This document shows positions 1-11,062 of a stretch of 64,000 nucleotides of DNA, piece after piece. The notes beneath the pieces were generated by a model that made no database searches, had not been told where the DNA came from, and saw only the letters and a list, made by a program, of their open reading frames with translations. Every line of letters begins with the position of its first letter. The first letter of the stretch is position 1. A program made the position numbers and the translations under genes. Origin of the DNA: Cercospora beticola (lineage: Eukaryota > Ascomycota > Dothideomycetes > Mycosphaerellales > Mycosphaerellaceae); contig NC_088938.1 in the NCBI RefSeq assembly GCF_033473495.1, positions 682,001-746,000 on the forward strand, written 5' to 3'.

Positions 1-680
1 GAAAGACTGACCAATTTGAAAAGCAGAGCTGTGACATTCATCTCGGCCGTATCTCCAGGCCTCATAAACACTCCAAGCCACTCAACGTCAAGATGCTGTA
101 GAGAATGAATCGGCTCGGGGAATGGAGTTGTGGCAAGTATTTGAGCCGTATCTCGAGAACTCAAATTGATTCGACGCCAACTGGTGGAAATATGGGGTGG
201 AAAATTGAACGAGAGGCGGAGTGAGTTGAGGGATGGGTTCGAGCTGTATCTCTGAATTCCAGCACGCTTCCGAGCCCATGGATGTAAAGACGTTACGGGA
301 AATCGAGGGATGAGGAGACGGAGCTAGATTTCTATTTGATGCTGTATCTCTGCATCATTGAATGCTCCCAAGCCAATAAATATGAAGATGCAGTCCAATA
401 TTTGGCGCGTTGGATAACGGAGCTGGGAGATTGGATTGAACAGCATCTCCAAATTCCGAGATATTTCAGCGCAATGAGTGTAGATATGCCGTGGAAAATG
501 AGATTGACGGACCGACGGAGCTGAATTGGCATCTCAAGCAGTTTCTCCGATGATTCACACTACTTCAAAGCCATCGAGTGCAAAGACAGCCTACGAAATT
601 TCATTTCTTGAGTAACAGAGCTAGATCGACAAGCATCATTTCTCCAAAACCAAGCACGACAGAGAGCCACTGTATGTCCA
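1..680. repeat. Degenerate ~98-bp tandem repeat array
   Basis: The word GTATCTC or GCATCTC recurs at about 49, 148, 246, 344, 443 and 529, with a weaker copy near 633. The steps are 99, 98, 98, 99, 86 and ~104 bp. A second shared block (CCAAGCCA followed by a TGTAAAGA-like word) sits about 25 bp after each GTATCTC, and CGGAGCT sits about 20 bp before the next copy. At least six or seven diverged units are visible, and the array probably runs off the left edge. There is no convincing coding frame through it. It could be a decayed minisatellite or the ruin of a repeat-protein gene. Confidence 0.7.
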
Positions 681-723
681 GACACCCTCCCAGATCATAG
701 TTCCACTCTTCCAGAGTCAACCC

Positions 724-1716
724 TTAGCCAAAGCATCGAATAGCATAATTGCCAGCCGAAATGCCATCATTCACAGGGAACCAAGCCTGCACAAAGTCTC
801 CCGAAGGCAAAGCATTACCCTCGATCAGATCGTACAGTGGGCTCCACCAGATCTGTCCCTCTTGACCCGGGCTGCAGTTGATTGGAATGGTGACGCTCTG
901 GGTATTGGTTGTTGTGCTCTCAAAGTTGACGGAGAAACTGACAGAAGCGGAGAGCACGCCTTCGAAACCGGCAGAGATCTCGGTTCCGGCGTCAAAACCT
1001 ACGGTCTGGCTTTCGCTGACTTCGGCTGTGCTGGTGCTGCCGGCTGGGTAGCGGGGAGAGACTGCGAAGTCGAAGCCGGGGCGTTGGACGCTGCGGCCTG
1101 TGCGGGTGACTTCGATGCCGTCATCCTTGAAGCGCTGTCAGTGAAGCTGAATAGAAATCATGGTCTTGGAGTCATATGAGGCTTACGTTCGGCTGCTGCC
1201 TCTTGGCCACTGCCCTTGGTACGGGCACGATGGAGCTATTGGTGATCTCTGTAGCCGCGACTGGCTCTGGCACAAAGTCTGGATTTTCTTTGACTTCAGT
1301 ACGCTGGGAACCTAGGTCTCTGAATCCGCCGGAGTTGAGCGGCTCGCAGTTCTGCTTGACGAAGTTGGCTCCGAGACCAATCGTGAAGTAGTTGGCATTC
1401 TGGGTGTTCGCGTCGAAATTGCAGTGCGAGATCAGGCAGTTGCCCTCAGCGAATGGCAGGCAAGTGTTGGGTTCCAAAGGCTGATCGATGTCGGTAATGA
1501 GCAGACGGTTGACCAAAATGTCACCCGGTAACGTGGTATGTGAGCGAGAAACCCTTTGTATTGCTGCAATCTTGCTAGGCCCTGCTTACAGTCTCCGTAG
1601 TTTGGACCAAATGTTCCGACGCATTGGAAGACGCCATCTTGACGGCGTTGCAAAGGAGATGCCGCGGCGGCTGCTGCGGAGGCGACTAAGAGGGTATTGA
1701 AAGTTGTGGAAACCAT
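724..1716 (-). CDS. Secreted protein, unknown function, frame break near N-terminus
   Basis: The ATG at 1716 starts a signal-peptide-like N-terminus (about 19 residues with a run of Ala), followed by LQRR, a possible Kex2 site, and a Cys-containing segment (CVGTFGPNYGDC). The middle exon carries several Cys (NTC, GNC, SHC, QNC). The last exon (724-1134) is a Ser/Thr-rich, beta-strand-like domain ending near IWWSPLYD and CFG. The last intron is clear: 1135-1186, GTAAGC to GACAG, phase 0. The first junction is not: a frame-keeping GT-AG pair exists only as a 26-nt segment (1564-1589), shorter than normal, so a frameshift or a damaged allele is possible. The family was not identified. A TATAAA word lies at 1809-1814 on this strand. 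Confidence 0.6.
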
Positions 1717-1808
1717 GATGGCGGATTTCGGTTGGCTGCGAGATCTGTCTGATGATTGAGGAGTTGCTGCTCTGCTGTTTCATCGGAATACCGTCTTTCT
1801 GCAAGACT

Positions 1809-1814
1809 TTTATA
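1809..1814 (-). promoter_or_regulatory. Candidate TATA box for the secreted-protein gene
   Basis: TATAAA on the minus strand lies about 95 nt upstream of the ATG at 1716, within range for a fungal core promoter. This rests on sequence match and position only. Confidence 0.35.
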
Positions 1815-3419
1815 TTGCCCAATTCCCTCATCACGTAGTCAAATGGTATCGACATCGTCACTGCTGTGACGACCTCGTCGCTGATCCATTGTGACCCAAG
1901 ACATTGGCAATGTTGATTCTTCCGTGTCATTGACAGCTCTCGATGAGTATCCCCGCGAACCTATGCCCGAAAAGCTCTCCTTTGCGAAGCTACTAAAGCG
2001 TTTGAGGGCGATCGAGCCGCGACATGCAGAGTCACATTGACTGCCAATGCCCGAGCATCGATCATAAGCGCAGGCAGTGGTCATGAAAGCAGCGGAATCG
2101 ATACGAACGTAGAAGTGATGTGCGATACCAAGCGGCCAGCAACATTGCCCGTCACAAGAGCTGCCGCATATCCGCACGTGGTGGACGATCCATTCTCATG
2201 GCAGTACCACATGGTCGCGAAGTGCTTGAGTGGACATATTTTAGCCGAAATGCTGTTCCTGGGCGTGCTTCGTTGCCCGCGATCAGCAGTCTTCGCCAGC
2301 AGTAGGATGCTGCCTCACCACGATGGTCCTTTTGGTAGACTAGCACCCTCTGATTTTTGAGCCTGGAATAGGCAGGTTCATTGGAAAAGCTGCTCCACGG
2401 CTGACTGCATTATGCTATTGCGCCTTGAATGAAGAAAACGTTGTTGCCATCTGTAGACGCTTTCGGGAGTGCTGCTGCTGTACAACATCAGCCAAGAATC
2501 TGATACAGTTCGTCGTCCTATCACATCGAGTCTCCCGATATGCATTCCAACAGCATACACAAGACTGCCTTAGAAGCACGATGGAGCGCTAGAGATGAGA
2601 ATTTTGGCACTTTGGTCGGATCATTAACAAATTGGTCCTCATGAAGCCGCTGTATGCTTGGCAATTGTGTAAAAGCAAAAGGTTCTGCGGAATCGACGAT
2701 GCGACACGGGTGGTGACGAAGGAAGTGATTTTCCGGCAGTGTCTTGTCTAGCAGAAGTTCTTGAACGGCCCCGAATCAATGAAGGAGAGAGGACGATGTT
2801 AACTTTTGTCGTTGGCCGAAGGATTGCCTTGGCAGCATGAGCCCTTCGGCGAAGGATGCGCTGCTCAGTCCGTCGAAACCATAGTCCTTGGCACGCATAT
2901 TCGCAGCCGTGTAGGAGGTATGATGACATTGACGTGCAGGATAATGCAAAAGTGCAGCTGCTGCGGAAGCATACTGTGCCGAAGCAAGCAAGCACAAAAT
3001 ACATTGCGTGCGCATTTGGCGGAGGTCAGCCGTAAGTGAAGGTATACTCCAACTTGAGTTCTTACTTCCAAAGCCAGCTGATCCGATGCCATACCACAGA
3101 TTCGGGCAACGTTGCAGACGTCGTGGTGAGAGTGTAAACTCACTCATCGCCAGCCGAAAGGCTCGTTCGAGTCTGGCCTTCGCATGTTCGATCTCCCTAT
3201 TATCTTGCTGGTTCGTTGTCGATGCTGATGTCAAGGTCTGAGGTAGCGTGTAAGTTACCGCCTCTGGCTCCAGTGGGAACGTCGAGTAGCAGTGACCAAG
3301 TGTCCATGTCTCAATCTCTGGTACAGCGAAAATCTTGTACCAAGCCTCAGACTCTTGTTCCTTGCATCTTGACAGCACCATTACGCTTGCCTTCTCTCAC
3401 CTCGCGTCACTCTGCGAAC
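1815..3419. other. Intergenic, no supported gene
   Basis: No ORF here has recognisable domains. The longest candidate is a 201-codon minus-strand ORF at 2776-3381. It ends in low-complexity sequence, matches no family I know, and its 5' end lies within 40 bp of the start of the F-box-like gene. I treat it as unproven. Confidence 0.5.
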
Positions 3420-4040
3420 ATGGGAAGCATCCTTTCAAAACCCCGACAACTATGCCACGGGCAGAAAATCACCCCTAAGCTGGATGGCAAGGCTGCTGGC
3501 GCTGTCCAGGCTGCCATGCCTCTTGAAGAGGGCCCAACGTTCAATTTCCAAAAGCTCCCCTGCGAGCTGCGGCTAGAAATTCTGCGCATGGCGATCGGCG
3601 ATAGTCCGCCTTATATCAACCAACACGGCAGGCTACACCACAAATTGCTCTCGGAAAAGCTCCTTGCAATCCGTGGAGACGTCTTGGATGTCATCTTTCA
3701 TACCGTACCCATAAAGGTCTCCAAGCTGTATGTGGACTTCTGGCATCCTTCGATGAAACCGGACTTCGTCAAAATGCATGATGCGGTCCACGGGAGATAT
3801 CAAGGGCACAGAGTGCAACTGCGGCCGAGTGCAGAGCGATCAAGATCCCGCTTCCTCGAGCTGGTGGAGAGACTAGACCAGGAGGACCCAGATCACTGTG
3901 GGCATGGAAGACTGTTGTTCGAAATTCACAAGCTCCAGCTGAATCTAGCTTTCTCTGCAAAGGAGTTGCGCGCTCTTGCGAGAAAGTTCTATCTAGGAAG
4001 TGATGGTGTCTTCATCGATGGCAAGACGCTGTCAGATTGA
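3420..4040 (+). CDS. Short F-box-like protein with N-myristoylation motif
   Basis: This 206-residue protein has an F-box-like helix near residues 42-61 (FQKLPCELRLEILRMAIGD), the pattern of fungal F-box domains that bind Skp1 in SCF ubiquitin ligases. The rest is typical of the short ascomycete F-box-like proteins that lack a recognised substrate domain. The ATG at 3420 was chosen over an upstream in-frame ATG at 3216 for two reasons. The preceding stretch has no conserved look, and starting here yields MGSILSKP, a good N-myristoylation signal (Gly2, Ser6). Membrane anchoring is therefore possible but inferred. It is single-exon, and its stop lies about 200 bp from the convergent TIP41 gene. 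Confidence 0.65.
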   Translation: MGSILSKPRQLCHGQKITPKLDGKAAGAVQAAMPLEEGPTFNFQKLPCELRLEILRMAIGDSPPYINQHGRLHHKLLSEKLLAIRGDVLDVIFHTVPIKVSKLYVDFWHPSMKPDFVKMHDAVHGRYQGHRVQLRPSAERSRSRFLELVERLDQEDPDHCGHGRLLFEIHKLQLNLAFSAKELRALARKFYLGSDGVFIDGKTLSD

Positions 4041-4243
4041 GTCGGAGCAGATTTCATTGGTGCGGCAGCGCAATTTGGAAGCCATGCGGGAGAACCATCC
4101 GTCGATTATCTTGTTTAGGTTGACTGGGAGGGAGCCGCAACAGTAGGCTGGCATCACTTGGATCGCTCCAGACTCTCGAAGTGCAGTCTGCCTGTGACTT
4201 GTTGAAGAGAGTGGCCCACCGAGCAGGTTCAGGATGGCCAGAT

Positions 4244-5053
4244 TCAAGTCACTTCGAAGACATCGGTTTTCTCTTCAATTGTGGGTAGAAGCTGAGCCAG
4301 CTTGTTCACATCTCGAAAAGCCTCGGGCACATTTTCTCGTCTAGCCTTTAGCTGTTCAGCGACAACATCGTATTTCTCTTCCTTGTTGGTGTACTGCCGT
4401 ACGACCTTGTTCGTGCTGTGCTCCACATATACTCGCGTATCACGGATTCTGATGATGACGCCGTCCAGCCGCAGGAAGTACCTGCTGAGAACCAGTAAGC
4501 GCTGAGGCATCATCCGCACCTTGATGTTGAACAACGCAATTCCGTTGTCCGCCAGCTCGTCTTCATAGAGATCAACAGCGTCAAAGAACTGAATGGGATC
4601 CTGGCGGCTGAGCAAGTCAATGCGAATGGGATCCGCAGTCTGGTTGCTCTGCCTCCACTGGCTCTCTTCGACCAGCGAGCCGTCTTTGTCACTTGTAGTT
4701 CCTCTGTAGTCTGTGCTGTAGCTCCAATCGAAAGGCTTTACGACCTGCTTCACCTCCTCCTGATGGCTGCGCTCTTTCTTCCATTCTTCGGCGACCGCTA
4801 CCTGCAACATGCCCTCTTCTGTCTTGCTCACACGGTCCATGGCATCGCGTGCGTTGAAGTGCAAGTTCCATCCTGAAGGCACATGAGTGAGGGCGACGTA
4901 GTTGTCTCCGAAGATCATTTCAGGAATGGGGATGCCAATATCCTGGTGCAGCTCTTCGATCGGCTCGGCCTTGAGGATGGGCTGCTTGCGCGTCGTGAGC
5001 TTCCACACGCCGTTGGGCGACGTGTGCGAGAAGGTGCCATAGCTTTGCGCCAT
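4244..5053 (-). CDS. TIP41: TIP41-like protein (PP2A/TOR pathway)
   Basis: The 269-residue protein shows the TIP41 family blocks in order: IPEMIFGDNYVALTH, GWNLHFNARDAMDRV, PFDWSYSTDYRGT, the long block DPIQFFDAVDLYEDELADNG, and a basic segment ending in RDTRVYVEH. In yeast, TIP41 binds Tap42 and affects PP2A-type phosphatase signalling downstream of TORC1. The role here is by family. The start at 5053 (MAQSYGTF) was preferred over the longer ORF start at 5218, because the extra 55 residues are not family-like and lie in the promoter shared with the divergent Aurora kinase gene (265 bp between starts). Length and domain coverage are normal. No intron is visible. Confidence 0.9.
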   Translation of the reverse strand: MAQSYGTFSHTSPNGVWKLTTRKQPILKAEPIEELHQDIGIPIPEMIFGDNYVALTHVPSGWNLHFNARDAMDRVSKTEEGMLQVAVAEEWKKERSHQEEVKQVVKPFDWSYSTDYRGTTSDKDGSLVEESQWRQSNQTADPIRIDLLSRQDPIQFFDAVDLYEDELADNGIALFNIKVRMMPQRLLVLSRYFLRLDGVIIRIRDTRVYVEHSTNKVVRQYTNKEEKYDVVAEQLKARRENVPEAFRDVNKLAQLLPTIEEKTDVFEVT

Positions 5054-5318
5054 GGCTGCAGCGATGCGACAACGTTGTCTGCAGTGGGCGTGCAGAATGA
5101 CTGAGAGCTCAGGATGAAGCCGAAGCTGGGTCTTGGCATCGATAAGATGGTTGCTATGGCAGTTGCTACGATAAACAGTAGCTCCATCCTCCCCATCGCA
5201 CATTGCCCGCCCTTCCACACTTCACCCAAGAGCCGCACCACGTCCGCGCTGCACACATCGCCGGTCACTGGAGGTAGACTTTACATCTACATTCATTGAC
5301 AGCAACTTCACACACATC

Positions 5319-6552
5319 ATGGCCGAGACTTTGGAGAAGCGGCTCGAAGCCGTTTCAATATCAGAGGAAAATCGCGATCCCAATGCACCGTTTCAGCACA
5401 AGGCAAAGGTGAGCAGCATTGGCGTGCTCGTTCACTGCTCCTGCTAACTCGGTCAAACAGAGCTCCGTAACAGGAATCTCACTTTCAAGCCTGAGCGCTG
5501 CAGCACAAAGCCGCATGAAGCTGCCGCTGCAAAAGCTGCAATCAAACAATGCCGGACAAAAGCCTGCCCTCCAACCCATACCGACCAAGATCACCCTTCC
5601 ATCCCAAAGCGCGCAACGCATCTCCGCCGAATCGCGCCCGTCCGATCCCGAGCCTCTCTCTGCCGCGCCTAGCGAGCAATCGAAACCCAAGCAGTTCCAC
5701 CTAGGCATGTTTGAGATTGGCAAGCCTCTTGGAAAAGGAAAGTTCGGTCGTGTATACTTGGCCAGAGAACGTAGTACAGGGTTCGTCTGCGCGTTGAAGG
5801 TTCTTCACAAGTCTGAACTGTCGGCTGGCAAGGTCGAAAAGCAAGTCCGACGCGAGATCGAGATCCAGTCCAACCTCGCCCATCCCAATATTCTCCGACT
5901 ATACGGCCACTTCCATGACACGAAGCGAATCTTTCTCATCCTCGAATTTGCAGGCAAGGGTGAACTGTACAAGCACTTGCGAAAAGCACAACGCTTTCCA
6001 GAGTGGCAGGCGGCACAATACATTGCGCAGATGGCCAGCGCATTGAAGTATCTGCACAAGAAGCATGTTATGCACAGAGATATTAAGCCTGAGAACATTC
6101 TCGTGGGTCTCCATGGAGAGATCAAGATCAGTGATTTTGGGTGGAGTGTACATGCACCAAATAACAGGAGGAAGACGATGTGTGGAACTCTGGACTACTT
6201 GCCCCCGGAGATGATCAAGCCTGGACGAGACGAGAACTGGTATGACGAGAAGGTGGATTTGTGGTCGCTAGGTGTTCTTACCTATGAGTTCTTGGTCGGA
6301 GAAGCACCGTTCGAGGATACACCTGTCATGACCCAGCGCAGAATCGCACGATGTGAGATGACTGTGCCGCCATTCGTCAGCTCGGAAGCAAAAGACTTGA
6401 TCAAAAGACTTCTCGTCCTTGACCCAGAGAAGAGAATCAGTCTGGAGGAGGTGGAACAGCACCCCTGGATCTTGAAGCATTGCGTCAAGGGCGAGAGGCA
6501 CTATCAGCGCACGAGTGGACAGAGCAAGCAGAAGGAGAAGGAGAGCCAATGA
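5319..6552 (+). CDS. Aurora/Ipl1 serine-threonine kinase
   Basis: Exons are 5319-5408 and 5461-6552, joined across a 52-nt GTGAGC...AACAG intron in phase 0, giving 393 residues. A low-complexity N-terminus precedes a kinase domain from about residue 113: glycine loop [11 protein letters not shown], the VAIK-type lysine in [18 protein letters not shown] around 235-242, DFGWSVH from 255, and the activation loop [16 protein letters not shown] with the Aurora-type Thr near 269. DFGWS and [11 protein letters not shown] are Aurora hallmarks. Aurora kinases act in chromosome biorientation and spindle control with INCENP/Survivin-type partners. The gene shares a short divergent promoter region with TIP41. 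All catalytic residues are present. Confidence 0.95.
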
Positions 6553-6923
6553 TGATAGAATTGTAATGGTGTCGACTGTAAAGGCCAGCTCACATTTGGC
6601 TGACCTGGATTATGGCGTTGGAAAGTTCGAAGCATCGCAAGCGAGGAGTTTGGGCAGGTTCTTCTGGTGACAAACAGTAGCCAGTGCATGAAATGACATA
6701 TCCTGATTTTCAAATACTTCTTCCTGCTCTCCGCATTATACTCTAGCCTAATCACCAACTGTTGTGCTGTATATAAGACTTGTAGTGTAGCAAGAAGCAT
6801 GATGCCGATCTTGTCTTGGCATCAGCGAACCCCCGAAGTGAATGTTGGAACCTCATCTCTTGACAGCTTCTTTGGTCTGCATCGCCCTCATCTCCAGGAC
6901 CTCGCTATAGCGGTCGCATCACA
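6553..6923 (+). other. Intergenic spacer, Aurora kinase to ATP23
   Basis: This 371-bp gap between two co-directional genes holds no further coding signal. It carries a TATATAA word near 6770-6776, about 150 nt before the ATP23 start, which may be its core promoter. Confidence 0.4.
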
Positions 6924-7625
6924 ATGGCAGAAACAGCACAATCTCCCTCCACCACGAACCCCTCCGACAACCAAACATACCTTACATGGTCCAACTTCTT
7001 CTCCATCCTCACGAATACCGCACCCCCAGCGACCCGCGAAGCCTACTTCAACGAACGCGATATCCGAAACGAAGAACGCGACATCAAACGCGCCGAAGAC
7101 GACGTGAAATGGCTCTTCAAAGCCTCCCCCATCATAACCTTCCTCCAACACCAAATCAACCTCCTCGGTCCCGCCGACGGCTCCGCCTCCATCGGCCCTC
7201 ACAACGTCCGCTGCCGCCGCTGCGACACGAAACAAAGCGGCGGCTTCTCCTCCGAACACGGCATCCTCTTATGCGCCAACCACTTCCGCAACCGCGGCCA
7301 CTTAGAAGACACTCTAGCACATGAAATGGTTCACGCATACGATCATTTGCGCTTTGTAATGGATCCTCTAGATCTGAGACATGCGGCTTGTATGGAGATT
7401 CGAGCGAGTATGTTGTCGGGGGAGTGTCGATTTGCGAGGGAATTCTTTACACGAGGGCAGTGGAGTTTGACGCAGCAGTTGCAGGAGTGTGTGAGAAGAC
7501 GGGCGACGATTTCGGTTGCGAATCGGCCGGCTTGTAAGGATGATGTGCAGGCTGCGAGGGTGGTGAATGAGGTTTGGGATAGTTGTTTTAATGATACGAG
7601 GCCGTTTGATGAGATTTATAAGTGA
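6924..7625 (+). CDS. ATP23: Mitochondrial inner membrane metalloprotease ATP23
   Basis: The single-exon 233-residue protein has the M76 family layout: a paired-Cys region ([13 protein letters not shown] and LLCANHF), then the zinc-protease motif [12 protein letters not shown] with H133, E134 and H137, and a conserved [19 protein letters not shown] segment. C-terminal Cys residues (ECVRRRA, ACKDD, DSCF) match the CX9C-type disulfide pattern of the family. ATP23 processes the precursor of ATP synthase subunit 6 and helps F0 assembly in the intermembrane space of yeast. The first half uses strongly C-ending codons and the second half T/G-ending codons, a visible change in composition near 7330 with no break in the frame. 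Confidence 0.95.
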   Translation: MAETAQSPSTTNPSDNQTYLTWSNFFSILTNTAPPATREAYFNERDIRNEERDIKRAEDDVKWLFKASPIITFLQHQINLLGPADGSASIGPHNVRCRRCDTKQSGGFSSEHGILLCANHFRNRGHLEDTLAHEMVHAYDHLRFVMDPLDLRHAACMEIRASMLSGECRFAREFFTRGQWSLTQQLQECVRRRATISVANRPACKDDVQAARVVNEVWDSCFNDTRPFDEIYK

Positions 7626-9587
7626 GCGGGAGCAGATGAAAGAGGATGCATACTGCATATTGGGCGAAGTGCTCTGCCGTGGAAGCATGGAGACGCTGAA
7701 GAGATGATCACACGCCCAGGTTGGAGCATGTAGAGGGTGATGAGGACATGACGTACTTGATAGAGGACAAGCCATCAAGCTTGATGCTGTCCAGAATGAG
7801 ACAGGGGCGGAGTGAGACGTGGTACCAGCAGCTGCGTCAGAGAGCTAGACGTGATCTGCTGCAGCGTATGTTATGACTGCACGCCCTTGGAGCTGTCGGA
7901 GGATACACGAAAGTTCCGAATTCTTGCGGTATGTCCCCATGGCTCTGAGTCTTGTGCGGAATCGAAACCTGACGATGGCTAGTTGGCATGGCTTCAAGAG
8001 CCGTAGTGATCTGGAGAGTGGCAGGGTCTGGTCACAATCGCCTGTGATAATATAGAAGTACGCCCGGACGATGGAAGTATGTGAACATCAGTTCAAGGTA
8101 ATTTTGAGTTGAATCTCTACTATTGTCCCATACTCTCTCTTTCTCCGAATACTTTGAGCGCGCCATAACTACTGCAGTTCGACACTCCGGGGCCCCGAAC
8201 GAAACGGACATGGAGAGACATCGTTAGTGCATGCGGCTGACCTGGACTCTTCTACGATCTGGTCAGCTTGAGTCTCAAAAATCCACAGCACGATGATAAT
8301 CTCAAGGTGTCCATGCTCATTGCTTTCGAGTAGCGCTTACCAGCAGAGAAAGCGCGCGGATGGACTAGTCTTTCTCGCTCAACGTTGGAACCACAAGACT
8401 TGCTGGCCGAATGATGAAGCGCGTGGTGTCGCAGCAGTCGCATGAGGCAACGCTCTTCAAGCCGTTTCTTTCCCTCACGCGGTCGTATGCTCTACCCCTC
8501 GCTCTTCTCGGAATATACTTACACACTAGGCATAGCTCTAAGCCACTGTTCAATAGAACGACGGGCCCATATCACCCGAATCTGAAGGTCCTTCGCGGTC
8601 GTCGGTGTCCTTTTTGGGCTTTGGAGCGTGTGTGGGAAGTAGGTCTTCTGGACGACAGCAATCGAGAGGCTGAGGAGCATGATGGGGAAGATGTGCCCAG
8701 GGCGCGGAGATGGCCAGAGAGGCATGACGGTAGTTGATGTTGGTGGTCGATGGAAGCAGAAGTTGGATCGATGCGGAGTGTGGTTGTACGCGAATGGTCG
8801 TTGTGGTACGGGGTCCTGGATGTGTACGCGATCGATGGAAGAAGAATTGAAGAGGAGGCGATGCGGTGATGTCTTGTTGCGGTAAGACAGTTGGAGACTC
8901 AACGAGCTGATGAACTGCGTGGCGCCACGCCCTTGTCTATTGTCGCTGCATGTCTTACTGCACGTCCACCGCAGCTCAAGATCCTGCTCGACGGTTCTGC
9001 TCGCTGCCAGCAACTGTCAGATGCTCATGAGCACTCGAAGGCACGCACGGAAGTTGCACGAGTCTTCTGTGGCCCAACACAGCCGGGACTCTTGCTGGGC
9101 AAACACTGAAACAAGGGCATGAAAGGTAGGCCGACGCTTTGAGCAAACGACGAGCAAACGAAGAGAGACACTGTTAAGACACGGAAAGACGCATTGCAGA
9201 GAGGAGCAAGCAGCACGCCTAGTCTTCTCAATAAAACTCCTACCGAACTGACTATAAGCACGTTCATCCTCCTTCTCCAGCGCAGCTGCGAGCATACCAC
9301 CGCGTCCCTCTTGCAGGCCAGTGCACTGATTGGACATTATATGCTCCATCGCATTGTCCTCGACTCGATCTTGAGCCAGTTCATTGGGAACTGGTGAACG
9401 AATAGAGCAGTGGGTCCCTCAAGACCCCAGCAATTCACCCGTGCCTAATCGGTACTAGCGGTACCCACTTTGTTTTCGAATATCCTTTGCCCTTCTGCCG
9501 ACACATCTTCTTCAATCTTTGCCTACACACAAACATCCTCCAGCACCAGACAAATAAGACCACAGCTTACTCGACAGTCATTCTTGA
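7626..9587. other. Intergenic, no supported gene
   Basis: About 2 kb with only short, mutually overlapping ORFs. A minus-strand ORF at 8519-9013 contains a hydrophobic stretch near PGHIFPIMLLSLSIAVV and could be a small membrane protein if it begins at the internal Met. Nothing else supports it. The 5' exon of the downstream C2H2 gene probably lies near 9470-9580. Confidence 0.4.
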
Positions 9588-10654
9588 CCATCAACGCATC
9601 CGCCATCGACTACAGCTGTTTCGCATCTACTCCCTGCCGACAATCAATCACTCGAGCGCCGACATAGACTCGAGCATTCGACCGATTCCACCACTTCCAT
9701 CGTCCTCTTCTCCATCTACTTCACGCACTCCACGCCATCCACCACGTCTGCCCGTTCATTCCCCTGCAAGTATTGCGGCCGCGAGTGCAACAGCGGTCCG
9801 GGCAGACGTGCCCACGAGAAATCGATGCACGAAGGCATCAGCAGCAGGAGCAAGACGGCGGCTCCTGGTGCTCGTGCGCTCGCTGAACGACCACGCGGCC
9901 AAGCGTAAGTAACAACATCCTGTCCACGTCAAGTGTAATAACACTAACCTCAACCAACAGTCTCGCCACCAGCTCGTCGCCTGCCGCCGCCCCATCGGCC
10001 TCTTCGCCAGCAGGCGCTGCTGGTACATCTAGAGACCCAGTCGTTGCTGCGCTGGGCACATATAACAACAATATGCCAGCGTTCCCAGGCAATGCTGCTC
10101 CGCCTGCTGGCCCGCTCTCGTCTCCACTGGCTCCTCGCGGCAGTGCCAATCCCCTTGCCGCTCAGCAGTCACCAGCAACACCAAGCCGGCCAGAGCCACT
10201 GCAAAAGAAGGCAGGTGATTACGCTCGTGATCACCGCTTCCACGCTCGCGGCCAGGAGATCAGCAAGCTCTCCTGGTCAGATTTCCAGCGCCTGACCGTC
10301 GTCGAGCGCCTCAAGTACCAAGACTGGTACGATCAGGCGTTGAACGAGATGGAGAGTGCGGCGAAGGAGAGCGTGACATACGCGAGGAGCCAGAAGCAGC
10401 GGGACGACGAGGCGGATGTGTTTCTTGCTGGCGTGAGGGGGCAGAGGCTAGCCTGGGTCCAACAGACAGGGCAGTACGTGGAAGAGTACGGCAGAAGCAT
10501 CCGTACTGGGCTCGCGATGGTGAGGGAGGAGAGAGACATCGCCGCCAATTTGAATGAGCGCGTGAAGGAAGTTGCGGTGGTGGCCACGCCGGAGCTGGGC
10601 AGCGAGAAGGTACAGAAAGCCATACGAACGGCTCTCGAGCAGGCAGAGAGTTAG
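9588..10654 (+). CDS. Single C2H2 zinc-finger protein, 5' exon unresolved
   Basis: The frame open from 9588 carries one classical zinc finger at 9765-9830, with the spacing C-x2-C-x12-H-x4-H, ending in HEKSMH. An intron (9905-9960, GTAAGT to CAACAG, phase 2) joins it in frame to the ORF running to 10654. That part is Ala/Ser/Pro-rich, then a charged, probably helical region (ARDHRFHARGQEISKLSWS and following). The frame has no ATG between its upstream stop at 9585 and the finger, so at least one 5' exon is missing from this model; 9588 is only the limit of the open frame. Nuclear DNA or RNA binding is likely but the target is unknown. Confidence 0.6.
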
Positions 10655-11062
10655 GGACTCACTGCCAGCGAGAGAGACGAGCATGTGCGATCTGCTCGTG
10701 ACGCTGCCATGGCTGACGAGTGAATGGGGCTTCGGGGGTCGCTTTTTCTGCTGTTTGATCGCTTGTTTTTTCTTGGCTCTGTGCGATTGCACTATGATTT
10801 GAGAGCATAAAAGTCTTTGAGATAGAATCTTCGAAATGCAGAAATTGACTGCTTGCACACCCGTTTCTTGCCCATGCCTCTGATTGATCAAGTTATTGAT
10901 ATGCCGTTGAATCTGCAGACACTGTAGCGCTTTGGCCCAGCGAGATTTCCTGAGATACATAGTGTTGATGTGTAAATTAGTTCCTAACGAGTATCACCAA
11001 GCCCTGTTCTCCAGACAACTCTGCCACTGAACGCCAATGGACCAACAGATGCCGCAAATTTA
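10655..11062. other. Intergenic spacer
   Basis: This is the 3' flank of the zinc-finger gene. It is T-rich just after the stop (10740-10800), compatible with a 3' UTR. No gene is seen. Confidence 0.4.

Noticed and set aside
2776..3381. 201-codon minus-strand ORF upstream of the F-box-like gene
   Set aside because: No recognisable family, no signal peptide or domain, and it occupies the expected promoter of the F-box-like gene. It was kept only as a remark.
8519..9013. 164-codon minus-strand ORF with a hydrophobic stretch
   Set aside because: Only an internal part looks membrane-like; flanking composition is typical of chance ORFs and no neighbouring signal supports it.
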